The notes: generated by a model not told the origin, from the sequence alone. DNA of 15,018 nucleotides from CAYJDR01 sp964368965 (GCA_964368965.1 CAYJDR010000049.1:1-15018), one strand, 5' to 3'; positions 1-6,333 are shown, numbered from the stretch's first letter. Translations and numbers: made by a program.

Positions 1-53
1 TAGATAAGTTTATTGAAGTGCTTGAGTATAGGGCAAAAAACGACGAATTTTAA
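1..53 (+). CDS. C-terminal end of an unidentified protein (partial)
   Basis: Reading from base 3, the frame is open from the window edge to a TAA at 51-53. It encodes a 16-residue hydrophilic tail, DKFIEVLEYRAKNDEF, with the composition of an amphipathic helix at a protein C-terminus. The stop overlaps the stop of the convergent rseC-like gene by 4 bp. Too little is visible to assign a family. That it is a real gene end is inferred from the protein-like composition and the tight convergent spacing. A chance open frame of this length is possible. Confidence 0.4.
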   Translation, partial: DKFIEVLEYRAKNDEF

Positions 54-430
54 AGCTTTCTAGCGCTGACTTTTTTAGGGCGATATATCTTTATGCTAAG
101 TAGTGAAACAACTACAGATAAAAGACTAACAACGGCGGTGGAAACATCGCCAAACTTTAACACATAACTTGCAACACTTGCACTCGCAAGCATAACTACT
201 GTTGGCACGCCATAGAAGACAAGCCCGTTTGTAACCATTCCACTTTCTGATATTTCAAGTGAAACGCTATCGCCGACTTTATAGTCGCTATCGTTTTCGA
301 TAGTGATTGCTTTTTCATCATCTTGCGATGCGCTACAGCCAACACACCCTTGCTCACAAGCGATAGATTTCACGCATACGATTGCGTCGCCGTTAACAAT
401 TTCTTTTACAGTTCCTTCACGTTTTAACAT
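50..430 (-). CDS. rseC: RseC/MucC-like positive regulator/redox membrane protein
   Basis: A 126-residue protein with the RseC (SoxR-reducing system) layout. A short N-terminal cytoplasmic part carries a Cys cluster (C19, C25, C29, C32) and is followed by a small beta-rich stretch. Two hydrophobic segments follow, at about 68-91 and 97-115, then a basic tail (RPKKVSARKL). In known members the cysteines probably hold an iron-sulfur or redox centre. RseC proteins act in sigma-E control or in SoxR reduction beside Rnf-type complexes; which applies here cannot be told, since the next gene inward is an unrelated dehydrogenase. No Shine-Dalgarno is visible before the ATG (upstream reads AATAATAAAAAC), and a promoter -10 sits only about 6 bp upstream. 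The start is nevertheless fixed by the N-terminal Cys cluster. The family call is fairly firm, the exact role open. Confidence 0.72.
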   Translation of the reverse strand: MLKREGTVKEIVNGDAIVCVKSIACEQGCVGCSASQDDEKAITIENDSDYKVGDSVSLEISESGMVTNGLVFYGVPTVVMLASASVASYVLKFGDVSTAVVSLLSVVVSLLSIKIYRPKKVSARKL

Positions 431-435
431 GTTTT

Positions 436-464
436 TATTATTGCTTATGTATGGAATATGTCAA
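436..464 (-). promoter_or_regulatory. Promoter for the rseC-like gene, possibly giving a leaderless mRNA
   Basis: On the - strand there is a perfect -35 TTGACA (459-464), a 17-bp spacer and ATAATA (436-441) as -10. Transcription would be expected to start at about 429-430, which is the A of the start codon. This fits with the absence of a ribosome binding site in front of the gene. It is sequence inference only. Confidence 0.5.
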
Positions 465-472
465 TAGGAAAA

Positions 473-501
473 TAGGCAACTTTAAACATTGTCACTATAA
501 T
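473..501 (+). promoter_or_regulatory. Candidate promoter for the SDR gene
   Basis: A perfect -10 TATAAT (496-501) is preceded at 17 bp by TAGGCA (473-478, 4 of 6 matches to TTGACA). A start near 508 would leave a leader of about 80 nt before the gene. The region is AT-rich, so a chance match is possible. Confidence 0.4.
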
Positions 502-590
502 ATATTGATGTGAAATAACTTTTGTCCATAACGCGTATCATTTCTTGATAAAACATCATCAGCCATTCATAATTATCTATGGAGGCGACT

Positions 591-1505
591 ATGTTATCAG
601 AGAAAACTAAAATCGGCTTAAAACTTTTCACACCTCAAAGGAAGCACCCTGACCCTAAACATACTATCCCTGAGAAAGATAAAGATTTGCACGGCAAAGT
701 GATTGTATTCACGGGTGGCACAAACGGGATAGGGCGTGTAAGTGTGAATATGCTTTATAAAATGGGTGCGACTGTTATCGTACTTGGCAGAAACAAATCG
801 TCAGAGCAAGAGCTCAGAGGTGAGTTAACAGGCGATGGCAAAATGATTTTCGAGCTTTGTGACTTAGCTTCACTTGATAGCGTGAAAGCATGTGCAGAAA
901 AGATACGTGATGAACACAAGGTTATCAACGTGCTTGTGAACTGTGCTGGTGCAAACCAGATTGATGTGAAATTGACAGTAGACGGATTTGATCAAAATTG
1001 GGCAATCAACTATTTTGCACCGTATTTGCTCACAACCATACTGCAAGATAATATAACAGAGCGGATTGTAAATGTAACAACTGATACGGGTTATATAGAT
1101 AGGCTTGATATTAATAACATGTATGGCAACTTTGCAACAGCTAGCAGATATGCAGATTCAAAATTGTCGCTAAACATGTTTTCTATCGACCTTGCGGAAA
1201 GATTGAAAAGCAGGGGTGTAACTGTCAATTATCTTTTACCAGGCTATATAAAATCGAGCTTATTGCGTAACTTGAAAGGCTCACAAAAAATTGTTCAGTT
1301 GCTTATGAATATCATGGCATCGCCAACGGAGGTTGGTGCTGATAGGGTTGTACGGCTTGCGATATCATCAGAGTATGGCGGAAAAACGGGCGTATATGTT
1401 TCAGAAGATGTTATAAAAGAGGCACACAATGAAGCACAAAATGCTGATTTACGTAGACAAGTTGCAGAAATAACAGAAAAGACGCTAGCCAAATGGCTAA
1501 GCTAA
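591..1505 (+). CDS. Short-chain dehydrogenase/reductase (retinol dehydrogenase/WWOX-like)
   Basis: A Rossmann-fold NAD(P)-dependent oxidoreductase of 304 residues from the chosen ATG. The cofactor motif TGGTNGIG lies at residues 41-48, NCAG (the NNAG equivalent) at 117-120 and the catalytic YADSK (Y187, K191) near the middle. A PG follows beta-6 at about 217-218. The usual catalytic Ser position in VNVTTDTG appears to be Thr. An in-frame ATG 12 bp upstream (579) exists, but GGAGG at 581-585 lies inside that extension and at ideal spacing from the ATG at 591, so 591 is the likely start. The 36-residue N-terminal extension before the Rossmann fold resembles retinol-dehydrogenase-like and protochlorophyllide-reductase-like SDRs. 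The substrate cannot be predicted. The gene stands alone, with its own terminator. Confidence 0.85.
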   Translation: MLSEKTKIGLKLFTPQRKHPDPKHTIPEKDKDLHGKVIVFTGGTNGIGRVSVNMLYKMGATVIVLGRNKSSEQELRGELTGDGKMIFELCDLASLDSVKACAEKIRDEHKVINVLVNCAGANQIDVKLTVDGFDQNWAINYFAPYLLTTILQDNITERIVNVTTDTGYIDRLDINNMYGNFATASRYADSKLSLNMFSIDLAERLKSRGVTVNYLLPGYIKSSLLRNLKGSQKIVQLLMNIMASPTEVGADRVVRLAISSEYGGKTGVYVSEDVIKEAHNEAQNADLRRQVAEITEKTLAKWLS

Positions 1506-1509
1506 GCAA

Positions 1510-1537
1510 GGGAGGTTAAAAGCCTCCCATTTTTTTT
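1510..1537 (+). terminator. Intrinsic terminator after the SDR gene
   Basis: Stem GGGAGG (1510-1515) and CCTCCC (1523-1528) with a 7-nt loop TTAAAAG, then a run of eight T (1530-1537). It starts 5 bp past the stop codon. The stem and loop are almost the same as the terminator at 2397-2418 read on the other strand. Confidence 0.9.
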
Positions 1538-1611
1538 GACTTATCAGTCATTGACAACGCAATAAATGCAGAATACATTATATATAACAATAAAGATTGA
1601 AGAGGTGTAAT

Positions 1612-2256
1612 ATGAAGCTGAAAAGTTTAGTTTTTCTTATAGCTTTTTTTGCTGTTGGTTATTTTTTACTGAGCATGAACAGTGATGACACACAATCAAA
1701 TATCAAAGTTAAAGACTATGCAAAAGAAAGTGTTGCAAAGGAAACCACAAAAAGTTATGCAAGCAAACCAAAAGATGTGCAAAAAGAAACACGCACCAAA
1801 ACAACCACAAGTGGCACATATGGCATAGGTAGTGCAGAACATGCTAACGACTTACTAGGCGTTGATAGCAACAATAATGGCGTGCGTGATGATGTTGAAG
1901 AGTATGTAAACGACACATACAAAAACCCACTCATAAATGAGGCAGCAATGGCTCATGCTAAAATAATTCAAGATTACTTAATTGTTGATACTTCTGACAA
2001 AGCAGTTGTCAAAGCGTTCTTAGAAAAAACTACTGTAGTTGAAATCTGTTTTAGATACCGTTTAGGTTATTTTGATATAAATAATTCATTTACGCAAGAC
2101 CGTGCAATTGATAACGCAGTTGGAGATATTATTGATATGACCAAGAATACTAGAGAAAGAAATATTGCGTATCGTTCAGTTAGTGCTGCTGCAAGTGGCA
2201 TGAGCTTTAGATTACCGTCAGATAAAAGGGCGACGTGTAACGCTCTTTATGAATGA
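1612..2256 (+). CDS. Unrecognised membrane-anchored or secreted protein with a calcium-loop-like motif
   Basis: 214 residues from the ATG at 1612, preceded by GAAGAGG at good spacing; an in-frame TTG at 1597 has no such site. Residues 4-22 form a hydrophobic segment after MKLK, a signal anchor or uncleaved signal peptide, so the rest is probably periplasmic. Residues 25-70 are a Lys/Thr/Ser-rich linker. Residues 85-96 (DSNNNGVRDDVE) have the D-x-N-x-N-G-x-R-D-D-x-E pattern of EF-hand/thrombospondin-3-type calcium loops seen in many secreted bacterial proteins. The remainder looks helical and has only two cysteines (C146, C209), which could form a disulfide. I do not recognise the family and assign no function. 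The coding sequence for its last 15 residues is repeated, diverged, at 2344-2391, and a G+C-rich palindromic element starts 2 bp after its stop. Confidence 0.7.
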   Translation: MKLKSLVFLIAFFAVGYFLLSMNSDDTQSNIKVKDYAKESVAKETTKSYASKPKDVQKETRTKTTTSGTYGIGSAEHANDLLGVDSNNNGVRDDVEEYVNDTYKNPLINEAAMAHAKIIQDYLIVDTSDKAVVKAFLEKTTVVEICFRYRLGYFDINNSFTQDRAIDNAVGDIIDMTKNTRERNIAYRSVSAAASGMSFRLPSDKRATCNALYE

Positions 2257-2257
2257 G

Positions 2258-2343
2258 GCTGCAAGTGGCGTAGCGAGGAAATAGCAAGTCACTGACTTGC
2301 CCGAGCGGAGGCTGGAACGGCAGTGACAGCGCGGGTTGCAAGT
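2258..2343 (+). repeat. G+C-rich palindromic element between two copies of a gene 3' end
   Basis: About 86 bp with roughly 60% G+C, against about 40% around it, bounded by TGCAAGT at 2260-2266 and 2337-2343; the same heptamer also occurs inside the upstream gene at 2190-2196. It contains the near-perfect palindrome GCAAGTCACTGACTTGC (2284-2300). An alternative inverted repeat pairs GTCACTG (2288-2294) with CAGTGAC (2321-2327). ACTTGCCCG (2295-2303) can also pair, with a small bulge, with CGGGTTGCAAGT (2332-2343). Mutually exclusive hairpins and foreign base composition are what REP or other small palindromic mobile repeats look like. Only one copy is in the window, so dispersal is not shown. 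Confidence 0.5.
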
Positions 2344-2391
2344 AGATTACCGTCAGATGAGAGGAGGACATGTGATGAACTATATAAATAA
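2344..2391 (+). pseudogene. Orphan 3' end of a paralogue of the upstream unknown gene
   Basis: Fifteen codons plus TAA encode RLPSDERRTCDELYK. The gene ending at 2256 finishes RLPSDKRATCNALYE: 10 of 15 residues are identical, including the Cys, and 16 bases (TAGATTACCGTCAGAT, 2208-2223 and 2343-2358) match exactly. Differences such as D/N and E/K keep the reading frame and chemical character, so this looks like a coding copy that diverged under selection before losing its body. No start codon with a ribosome binding site precedes it; a frame open from 2296 has only a GTG. I infer that a tandem paralogue was deleted down to its last codons. Confidence 0.6.
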
Positions 2392-2396
2392 AACTT

Positions 2397-2418
2397 CGGG
2401 AGGCTTTTAAACCTCCCG
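2397..2418. terminator. Terminator hairpin shared by the unknown gene (+) and trmI (-)
   Basis: A perfect 7-bp stem, CGGGAGG (2397-2403) and CCTCCCG (2412-2418), with an 8-nt loop. On the + strand it is followed by TTATTTATT. On the - strand it is followed by AAGTTTTATTT and sits 7 bp beyond the trmI stop. T-rich tails on both sides suggest it ends transcripts from both directions, though neither tail is a pure T run. Confidence 0.7.
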
Positions 2419-2425
2419 TTATTTA

Positions 2426-3274
2426 TTAATCTTCTGTAGTTTCTACTGTTTCAGTTACTTCTTCAATAACTTCATCTTCTTTTGGTTTTGCCGTTACTAT
2501 CGGTGTGCGTTTGCAGAACTTTCTTGCAGTAACTAAGAATGCACTATGGTTATATATCCACATTTCTGGGCGTACAGATAATCCGTCTACTTTCCAAGGG
2601 CGTCTAATCAATTCCGCCGTGTCAATCTCTACAAAGTAGCCAGCAGCTTTCAGTGTGTCAACATATGTTTTTACTTGTAACACTGTCGGGATATATGCAA
2701 CAACGATACCGCCGTCAATAAGTGCATGTTCCATGTGTGGTATAACGTGCCAAGGCTCTGGCAAGTCTAGCAACATTCTATCATATTCGCCGTCGATACC
2801 TTCATAAATGCTACGTACTTCGATTGTATGATTTTCAGGAGTTTTACCAAGATATTGTTTTATGAAGCCAGCCGATTGAGTGGCGAAGTCTTCACGTATT
2901 TCATAAGATGTAAGTTTGCCTGTATCTGCTAATGCACGTAGGATAGCGATAGATAGCGCCCCTTGCCCGATACCGCTTTCAAGTACACGTTGATGAGGTG
3001 CAATATCGCCCCACATAAGCATAGCCGCAGAGTCTTTTGGATAGATGATTTGTGCTTGACGTTTTATGTTCATCACAAAGTCCATGTATGTAGGTTTATA
3101 CACTAAATATGGAACGCCTCTGTTTGTAAGGATTGTGTCGCCTTCTGAAGCGTTTGCAATAACATCATGGTCGATAAAACCATACTGTGTTGAAAACCTT
3201 GCTCCCTCTTTTAGATTGAGCATGTACTTTTTTTCTTTTTTGTCTACGAGCATTACGATACTATAGTTTATCAT
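2426..3274 (-). CDS. trmI: tRNA (adenine-58-N1)-methyltransferase TrmI
   Basis: A class I SAM-dependent methyltransferase of 282 residues that makes m1A58 in the T-loop of tRNA. An N-terminal beta-rich domain (about 15-60) precedes the Rossmann domain. Visible motifs are the SAM motif I VLESGIGQGALS (97-108), the acidic E125 in SYEIRED, the family signature DLPEPW (170-175) and a C-terminal RPEMWIYNHSAFLVTARK (235-252). The last 17 or so residues are an acidic Glu/Thr-rich tail outside the core. The chosen ATG has AGGTG upstream; the in-frame ATG at residue 8 has no comparable site. It appears monocistronic, with its own promoter and a shared terminator. TrmI is usual in Actinobacteria, Thermus and some anaerobic lineages and absent from enterics, which helps narrow the host. 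Confidence 0.92.
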   Translation of the reverse strand: MINYSIVMLVDKKEKKYMLNLKEGARFSTQYGFIDHDVIANASEGDTILTNRGVPYLVYKPTYMDFVMNIKRQAQIIYPKDSAAMLMWGDIAPHQRVLESGIGQGALSIAILRALADTGKLTSYEIREDFATQSAGFIKQYLGKTPENHTIEVRSIYEGIDGEYDRMLLDLPEPWHVIPHMEHALIDGGIVVAYIPTVLQVKTYVDTLKAAGYFVEIDTAELIRRPWKVDGLSVRPEMWIYNHSAFLVTARKFCKRTPIVTAKPKEDEVIEEVTETVETTED

Positions 3275-3304
3275 ACCACACCTATAATTATTGATTTGTT
3301 ATGT

Positions 3305-3333
3305 AATGTATGTGACAAGCAAGTGAATGTCAA
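3305..3333 (-). promoter_or_regulatory. Promoter of trmI
   Basis: On the - strand TTGACA (3328-3333), a 17-bp spacer and TACATT (3305-3310). The predicted start near 3298 leaves a leader of about 24 nt containing the AGGTG ribosome binding site. The same TTGACATT and ATACATTACA pattern is found at the regulator promoter at 7500-7528. Confidence 0.6.
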
Positions 3334-3365
3334 TTAAAATAGTAACCAAGCCTATTTTTAAGCAT

Positions 3366-3401
3366 AAAAAAAGCTGACCCCATGGTGAAGTGAGGTCAGC
3401 T
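3366..3401 (-). terminator. Intrinsic terminator of the dhaL-dhaK-lsrF-VOC operon
   Basis: Read on the - strand, an 11-bp stem with one G-T pair runs from AGCTGACCTCA to TGGGGTCAGCT (3372-3401), with an 8-nt loop, followed directly by a T run (3366-3371). It lies about 30 bp past the stop of the VOC gene, the last gene of the operon. Confidence 0.92.
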
Positions 3402-3431
3402 ATACCACTTAAAATAACGCAGTGCGGTGCA

Positions 3432-3752
3432 TTATTTTTCGCAGTATAATTCTATAATAGCTCCGTCTTTACGTATGAATGCGATTTCAGCAGTTTCGCT
3501 AACAGCCATAGGCCCGCAAATAATTCTATCTGCTTCATCAAGGTATTTTTGCATGTCGTCTACTTGGTATGCGACGTGCGGTTCTCTGTGGATCTCCTCA
3601 GGGAACGGAGTACCTTCTTCAAACACCAGATATTCTACTTTATAGTCGTAGTCGTCTGGGTTGCTCATCCATATTTTTGCTCCCTCGTTGTATGTCATAC
3701 CTGGTTTCTTGTTAGTGATAGGTATGCCAATGTGCATGTAAGTTGCAGCCAT
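3432..3752 (-). CDS. Small VOC (glyoxalase/bleomycin-resistance fold) metalloprotein
   Basis: A 106-residue single VOC module. H7 (YMHIGIP), H59 (REPHVAYQV) and E101 (GAIIELYCEK) lie where this superfamily places its metal ligands, so a divalent-metal enzyme is likely, probably working as a dimer. VOC enzymes include epimerases, isomerases, lyases and dioxygenases. The sequence alone does not decide among these; it is too short for an extradiol dioxygenase. It is the last gene of the operon, 15 bp after the LsrF-like gene, with a strong AGGAGGT ribosome binding site. That position suggests it acts on the same phosphorylated intermediate, perhaps as the isomerase that LsrG provides in the enteric AI-2 pathway. 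This role is inference; the fold assignment is firm. Confidence 0.75.
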   Translation of the reverse strand: MAATYMHIGIPITNKKPGMTYNEGAKIWMSNPDDYDYKVEYLVFEEGTPFPEEIHREPHVAYQVDDMQKYLDEADRIICGPMAVSETAEIAFIRKDGAIIELYCEK

Positions 3753-3767
3753 AATGTACCTCCTTCC

Positions 3768-4658
3768 TTATTTTAGTCCATCATGTTTTATTGTTTCGTA
3801 AACTTCAAACGCTTGCTCAGGCGTGTAGCCTTCATGAACTACTTTACCGATAGCAACAGTCATGCCTAATGGTGAATCGGATTGGAAAATGTTTCTACCC
3901 ATATCAACACCATGTGCACCTTGAGTTATTGAATTATAAGCAAGTTGTAAAGCTTCAAGCTCTGGTAGCTTTTTACCACCAGCAACAACGATAGGCACAG
4001 GGCATGCAGAGGCAACACGTTCAAAGCCGTCACAATAATAGCTTTTAACAATGTTTGCGCCAGTTTCAGCAACAACACGTGTCGCAAGTAGAAAATACTT
4101 TTCTGTTCTTTCAAGCTCTTTACCAACTGCCACAACACCAAGTGTAGGTATGCCATATTTGCTGCCAATATCAGCAGTGCGTGACAATATCTCTAGTGAG
4201 CGAGATTCACCAGCGCCACCTATAAACGTTTGCACAGCCATGCAATCAGCACCCATAGCGATAGCCGTTTGTGCATCACACGCGAAGCCACCACCGTTAG
4301 ACATATCATCAAATAAAACTGTTGAATCATATGTAACACGTAGGCAAGTTGCCGCTTTCGTTGTTGGCGTAATGCTAGATTTTAGCGCACCACGTGTAGC
4401 CATCATAACATCGACATGCGGTAGTAATGGAGTAATTGCAACATCAATACGCTCAAGACCAGATGTAGGCCCCATGATGTAGCCATGGTCGAAAGCTAGC
4501 ATAACTGTGTTGCGAGATTTCTCATTAAAAATTCTTGATAAGCGACGCTTCATGCCCCAATCACAGTGAGATGCTCCTTTAACAAAAAAACCTTCTTGTG
4601 TATAAGGCACGTCGATGTGGTAGTTGCGTGCTTCTTTATTTCCAATATTGTCAGCCAT
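3768..4658 (-). CDS. lsrF: LsrF-type class I aldolase/thiolase (3-hydroxy-5-phosphonooxypentane-2,4-dione thiolase-like)
   Basis: A TIM-barrel Schiff-base enzyme of 296 residues in the DeoC/FbaB/LsrF group. Long stretches recall E. coli LsrF: DWGMKRRLSRIFNEKS (33-48), VMLAFDHGY (52-60), GPTSGLERID (63-72), IVKSYY (203-208), VAGGKKLPE (225-233) and MGRNIFQSD (253-261). The Schiff-base lysine should be K205 and the acid D57, matching K203 and D57 of E. coli LsrF as I recall them. LsrF moves an acetyl group from phosphorylated AI-2 product to CoA; other family members split fructose bisphosphate. The unusually close match points to LsrF rather than a generic aldolase, but no other canonical lsr gene apart from an LsrR-type regulator is nearby. 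It sits 13 bp after dhaK, so it is co-transcribed with a DhaK/DhaL kinase. Confidence 0.85.
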   Translation of the reverse strand: MADNIGNKEARNYHIDVPYTQEGFFVKGASHCDWGMKRRLSRIFNEKSRNTVMLAFDHGYIMGPTSGLERIDVAITPLLPHVDVMMATRGALKSSITPTTKAATCLRVTYDSTVLFDDMSNGGGFACDAQTAIAMGADCMAVQTFIGGAGESRSLEILSRTADIGSKYGIPTLGVVAVGKELERTEKYFLLATRVVAETGANIVKSYYCDGFERVASACPVPIVVAGGKKLPELEALQLAYNSITQGAHGVDMGRNIFQSDSPLGMTVAIGKVVHEGYTPEQAFEVYETIKHDGLK

Positions 4659-4671
4659 GTATTATTCCTTT

Positions 4672-5670
4672 TTATTTAGTTAGGTATGGTGTACGGCAAG
4701 GTGCGTTCCATAGCCTTAGTAGTTCGTCATCCATGCGTGCTAAGAACATTTGGAAGCCTGCTTGCTCTTGTACTGTCAGCAATTCGCCTACAAAGTTTGC
4801 AACAACTTCGATACCTTGTTCATTAAGCACTTGTTCTGCTCTGCGGAAAACGATTAGTTGCTCCATAAGTGTAGTTGCGCCAGAGCCATTTATGATAAGC
4901 ATAACTTTCTCGCCAGACTTAATGCCTATATCTTTCACGAGTGCGTTTACCATGATTTCAGCAGTCTTATCAGCAGATAGCATATTAATTCTACCGCCAC
5001 CGCCTTCGCCATGTTGCCCCATGCCGATTTCGATTTCATCTTCACCAAGGTCTGCTAACGGTGCGCCGTTAATAGGGTGTGTTGCACCACGGGCAGCAAC
5101 AGCAAGCGTAGCCATGTTCTCTGAAAAGCGCTTTGCAATATCATGAACTTCTTGGAGTGATTTACCTTCAGCAGCAGCTGCAGCAGCGATTTTATATGTA
5201 GGAACACAGCCAACCAGTCCACGACGGTCATCGCTATTTTCTCTAGGTGCGTTTGATATATCTTCTTGAGTAACAAGTTTTAGACAGTTTAAGCCTTTCT
5301 TTTCAACTTGTTTCATAGTTAAGTTGCCTGTGAGCATGTCGCCAGCGTGGTTTAACACAACAAATAACACGCCTTTGCCTTTATCTGCCATTTCGATAGC
5401 GTTTAAGCAAGCTTGTGGGCCTGGAGCTGCGAATATGTCGCCAGCAACAGATATGTCAACCATGCCTTCGCCTACAAATCCAGTAAGTGCTGGTTCATGG
5501 CCAGAGCCGCCAAGTGTAACGATTGTTACTCGGTCAGCATTTTCAAGCTTCTTGTTGATAATCATGTTTTCTTCGCCACGGTAAATAATGTCACGGTTGG
5601 CAGAAGCAAGGCCATCTAATAGTTCAGATGTCAAGTTCTCTGGGTTGTTGATAAACTTCTTCATTTTCAT
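4672..5670 (-). CDS. dhaK: Divergent DhaK-type dihydroxyacetone kinase subunit
   Basis: A 332-residue DhaK-fold protein, somewhat shorter than E. coli DhaK (about 356). The substrate-site residues are kept: GGSGHEP (54-60, with H58), D111 in NHAGD and H220 in GMGQHGE, the His that binds the ketose covalently in known DhaK. Surrounding positions differ from classical DhaK: NYTGD has become NHAGD, the CTVPAAG region reads ATHPINGAP (196-204), and HGEPG has become HGEGG. This suggests the carbonyl substrate is still held by His but may not be dihydroxyacetone. An AAGGAG site lies 8 nt before the ATG. It follows dhaL by 30 bp. No phosphotransferase subunit DhaM is in the window, so the phosphate donor (PEP through DhaM elsewhere, or ATP) is open. 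Confidence 0.85.
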   Translation of the reverse strand: MKMKKFINNPENLTSELLDGLASANRDIIYRGEENMIINKKLENADRVTIVTLGGSGHEPALTGFVGEGMVDISVAGDIFAAPGPQACLNAIEMADKGKGVLFVVLNHAGDMLTGNLTMKQVEKKGLNCLKLVTQEDISNAPRENSDDRRGLVGCVPTYKIAAAAAAEGKSLQEVHDIAKRFSENMATLAVAARGATHPINGAPLADLGEDEIEIGMGQHGEGGGGRINMLSADKTAEIMVNALVKDIGIKSGEKVMLIINGSGATTLMEQLIVFRRAEQVLNEQGIEVVANFVGELLTVQEQAGFQMFLARMDDELLRLWNAPCRTPYLTK

Positions 5671-5700
5671 AACTACTTCTCCTTGTTTTATACGATTTCA

Positions 5701-6333
5701 TTAACTATGCATATTTATGCCGTTTGCAAGTCCTCTGAATAAATATGAGGTAGATACTGCCCCTGCATCTGGTGTGCCAAGAGTTTGTTCTTTATAGCTT
5801 TTTGCTCTTCCAAATTTTGATACGTATTGTTCGCTATCTTTTGCACCTTGTTCGGCAGCAATAGCTGCGAGTTGAAATAGTTGTTCAGGTTCACCTTTGC
5901 CGTTTATTACTGCATCGACAGCGGGGATAAGCGCATCCATCATAGTTTTATCGCCAACTTTTGCAGTTGTGATATCTTGCATTTCAGCAAGCGCACCTTT
6001 GAACATGCGTACGACACCTTCAGAGTCAAGCTCATGCTCATCGTCTTGTAGTTGGCTACCAAACCCTGCAATCAATGTGCCATATAGTGGGCCTGCTGAG
6101 CCACCATTTATGCCAAGTATTGTGACGCCTAATGTGTCAAGGAAGTCTTTTATTGATTCATTTTGCCACTCTGTGAGAGATTTTTCAATAGCTTTGCTGA
6201 TTTTCTCGATAGTGATGCCATGGTCACCATCGCCAAAGCGAGCGTCAATCTCACTAAGTTTGTCAATATTGTCGTGCAGCATTTTTGCGGCAGATTGGAA
6301 CATTTGTGATAAAGTAGTTTTATTAACTAGCAT
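5701..6333 (-). CDS. dhaL: DhaL-type kinase subunit (nucleotide-binding partner of DhaK)
   Basis: A 210-residue all-helical DhaL protein, the usual length. The Mg-ADP site EIDARFGDGDHG places D30, D35 and D37 exactly as in E. coli DhaL. Further conserved parts are GGSAGPLYG (76-84), VGDKTMMDALIPAVDA (about 126-141) and the C-terminal GTPDAGAVST, where the usual DPG reads DAG. It carries the phosphate that DhaK transfers to the ketose. The start has a strong GGAGG 6 nt upstream. It is the first gene of the operon, about 80 bp behind a promoter set among palindromic operators, so the whole operon is probably regulated by the SorC-type protein encoded just upstream. Confidence 0.9.
   Translation of the reverse strand: MLVNKTTLSQMFQSAAKMLHDNIDKLSEIDARFGDGDHGITIEKISKAIEKSLTEWQNESIKDFLDTLGVTILGINGGSAGPLYGTLIAGFGSQLQDDEHELDSEGVVRMFKGALAEMQDITTAKVGDKTMMDALIPAVDAVINGKGEPEQLFQLAAIAAEQGAKDSEQYVSKFGRAKSYKEQTLGTPDAGAVSTSYLFRGLANGINMHS

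Noticed and set aside
579..590. Longer SDR protein starting at the ATG at 579
   Set aside because: The GGAGG needed for the ATG at 591 would be inside the coding region, and no ribosome binding site precedes 579.
2258..2345. tRNA or other known structured RNA in the G+C-rich spacer
   Set aside because: No cloverleaf, no TTCRA-type T-loop and no acceptor pairing could be built; the pairing fits simple palindromes better.
1510..2418. A mobile cassette with the two GGGAGG hairpins as terminal inverted repeats
   Set aside because: Each hairpin is placed and tailed like an intrinsic terminator, there is no target duplication outside them and no transposase or integrase gene inside.
4598..5146. 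182-codon open frame on the + strand
   Set aside because: It lies opposite dhaK and the start of the LsrF-like gene, is Ser/Pro/Cys-rich as antisense frames of coding DNA tend to be, has no ribosome binding site and matches no family I recognise.
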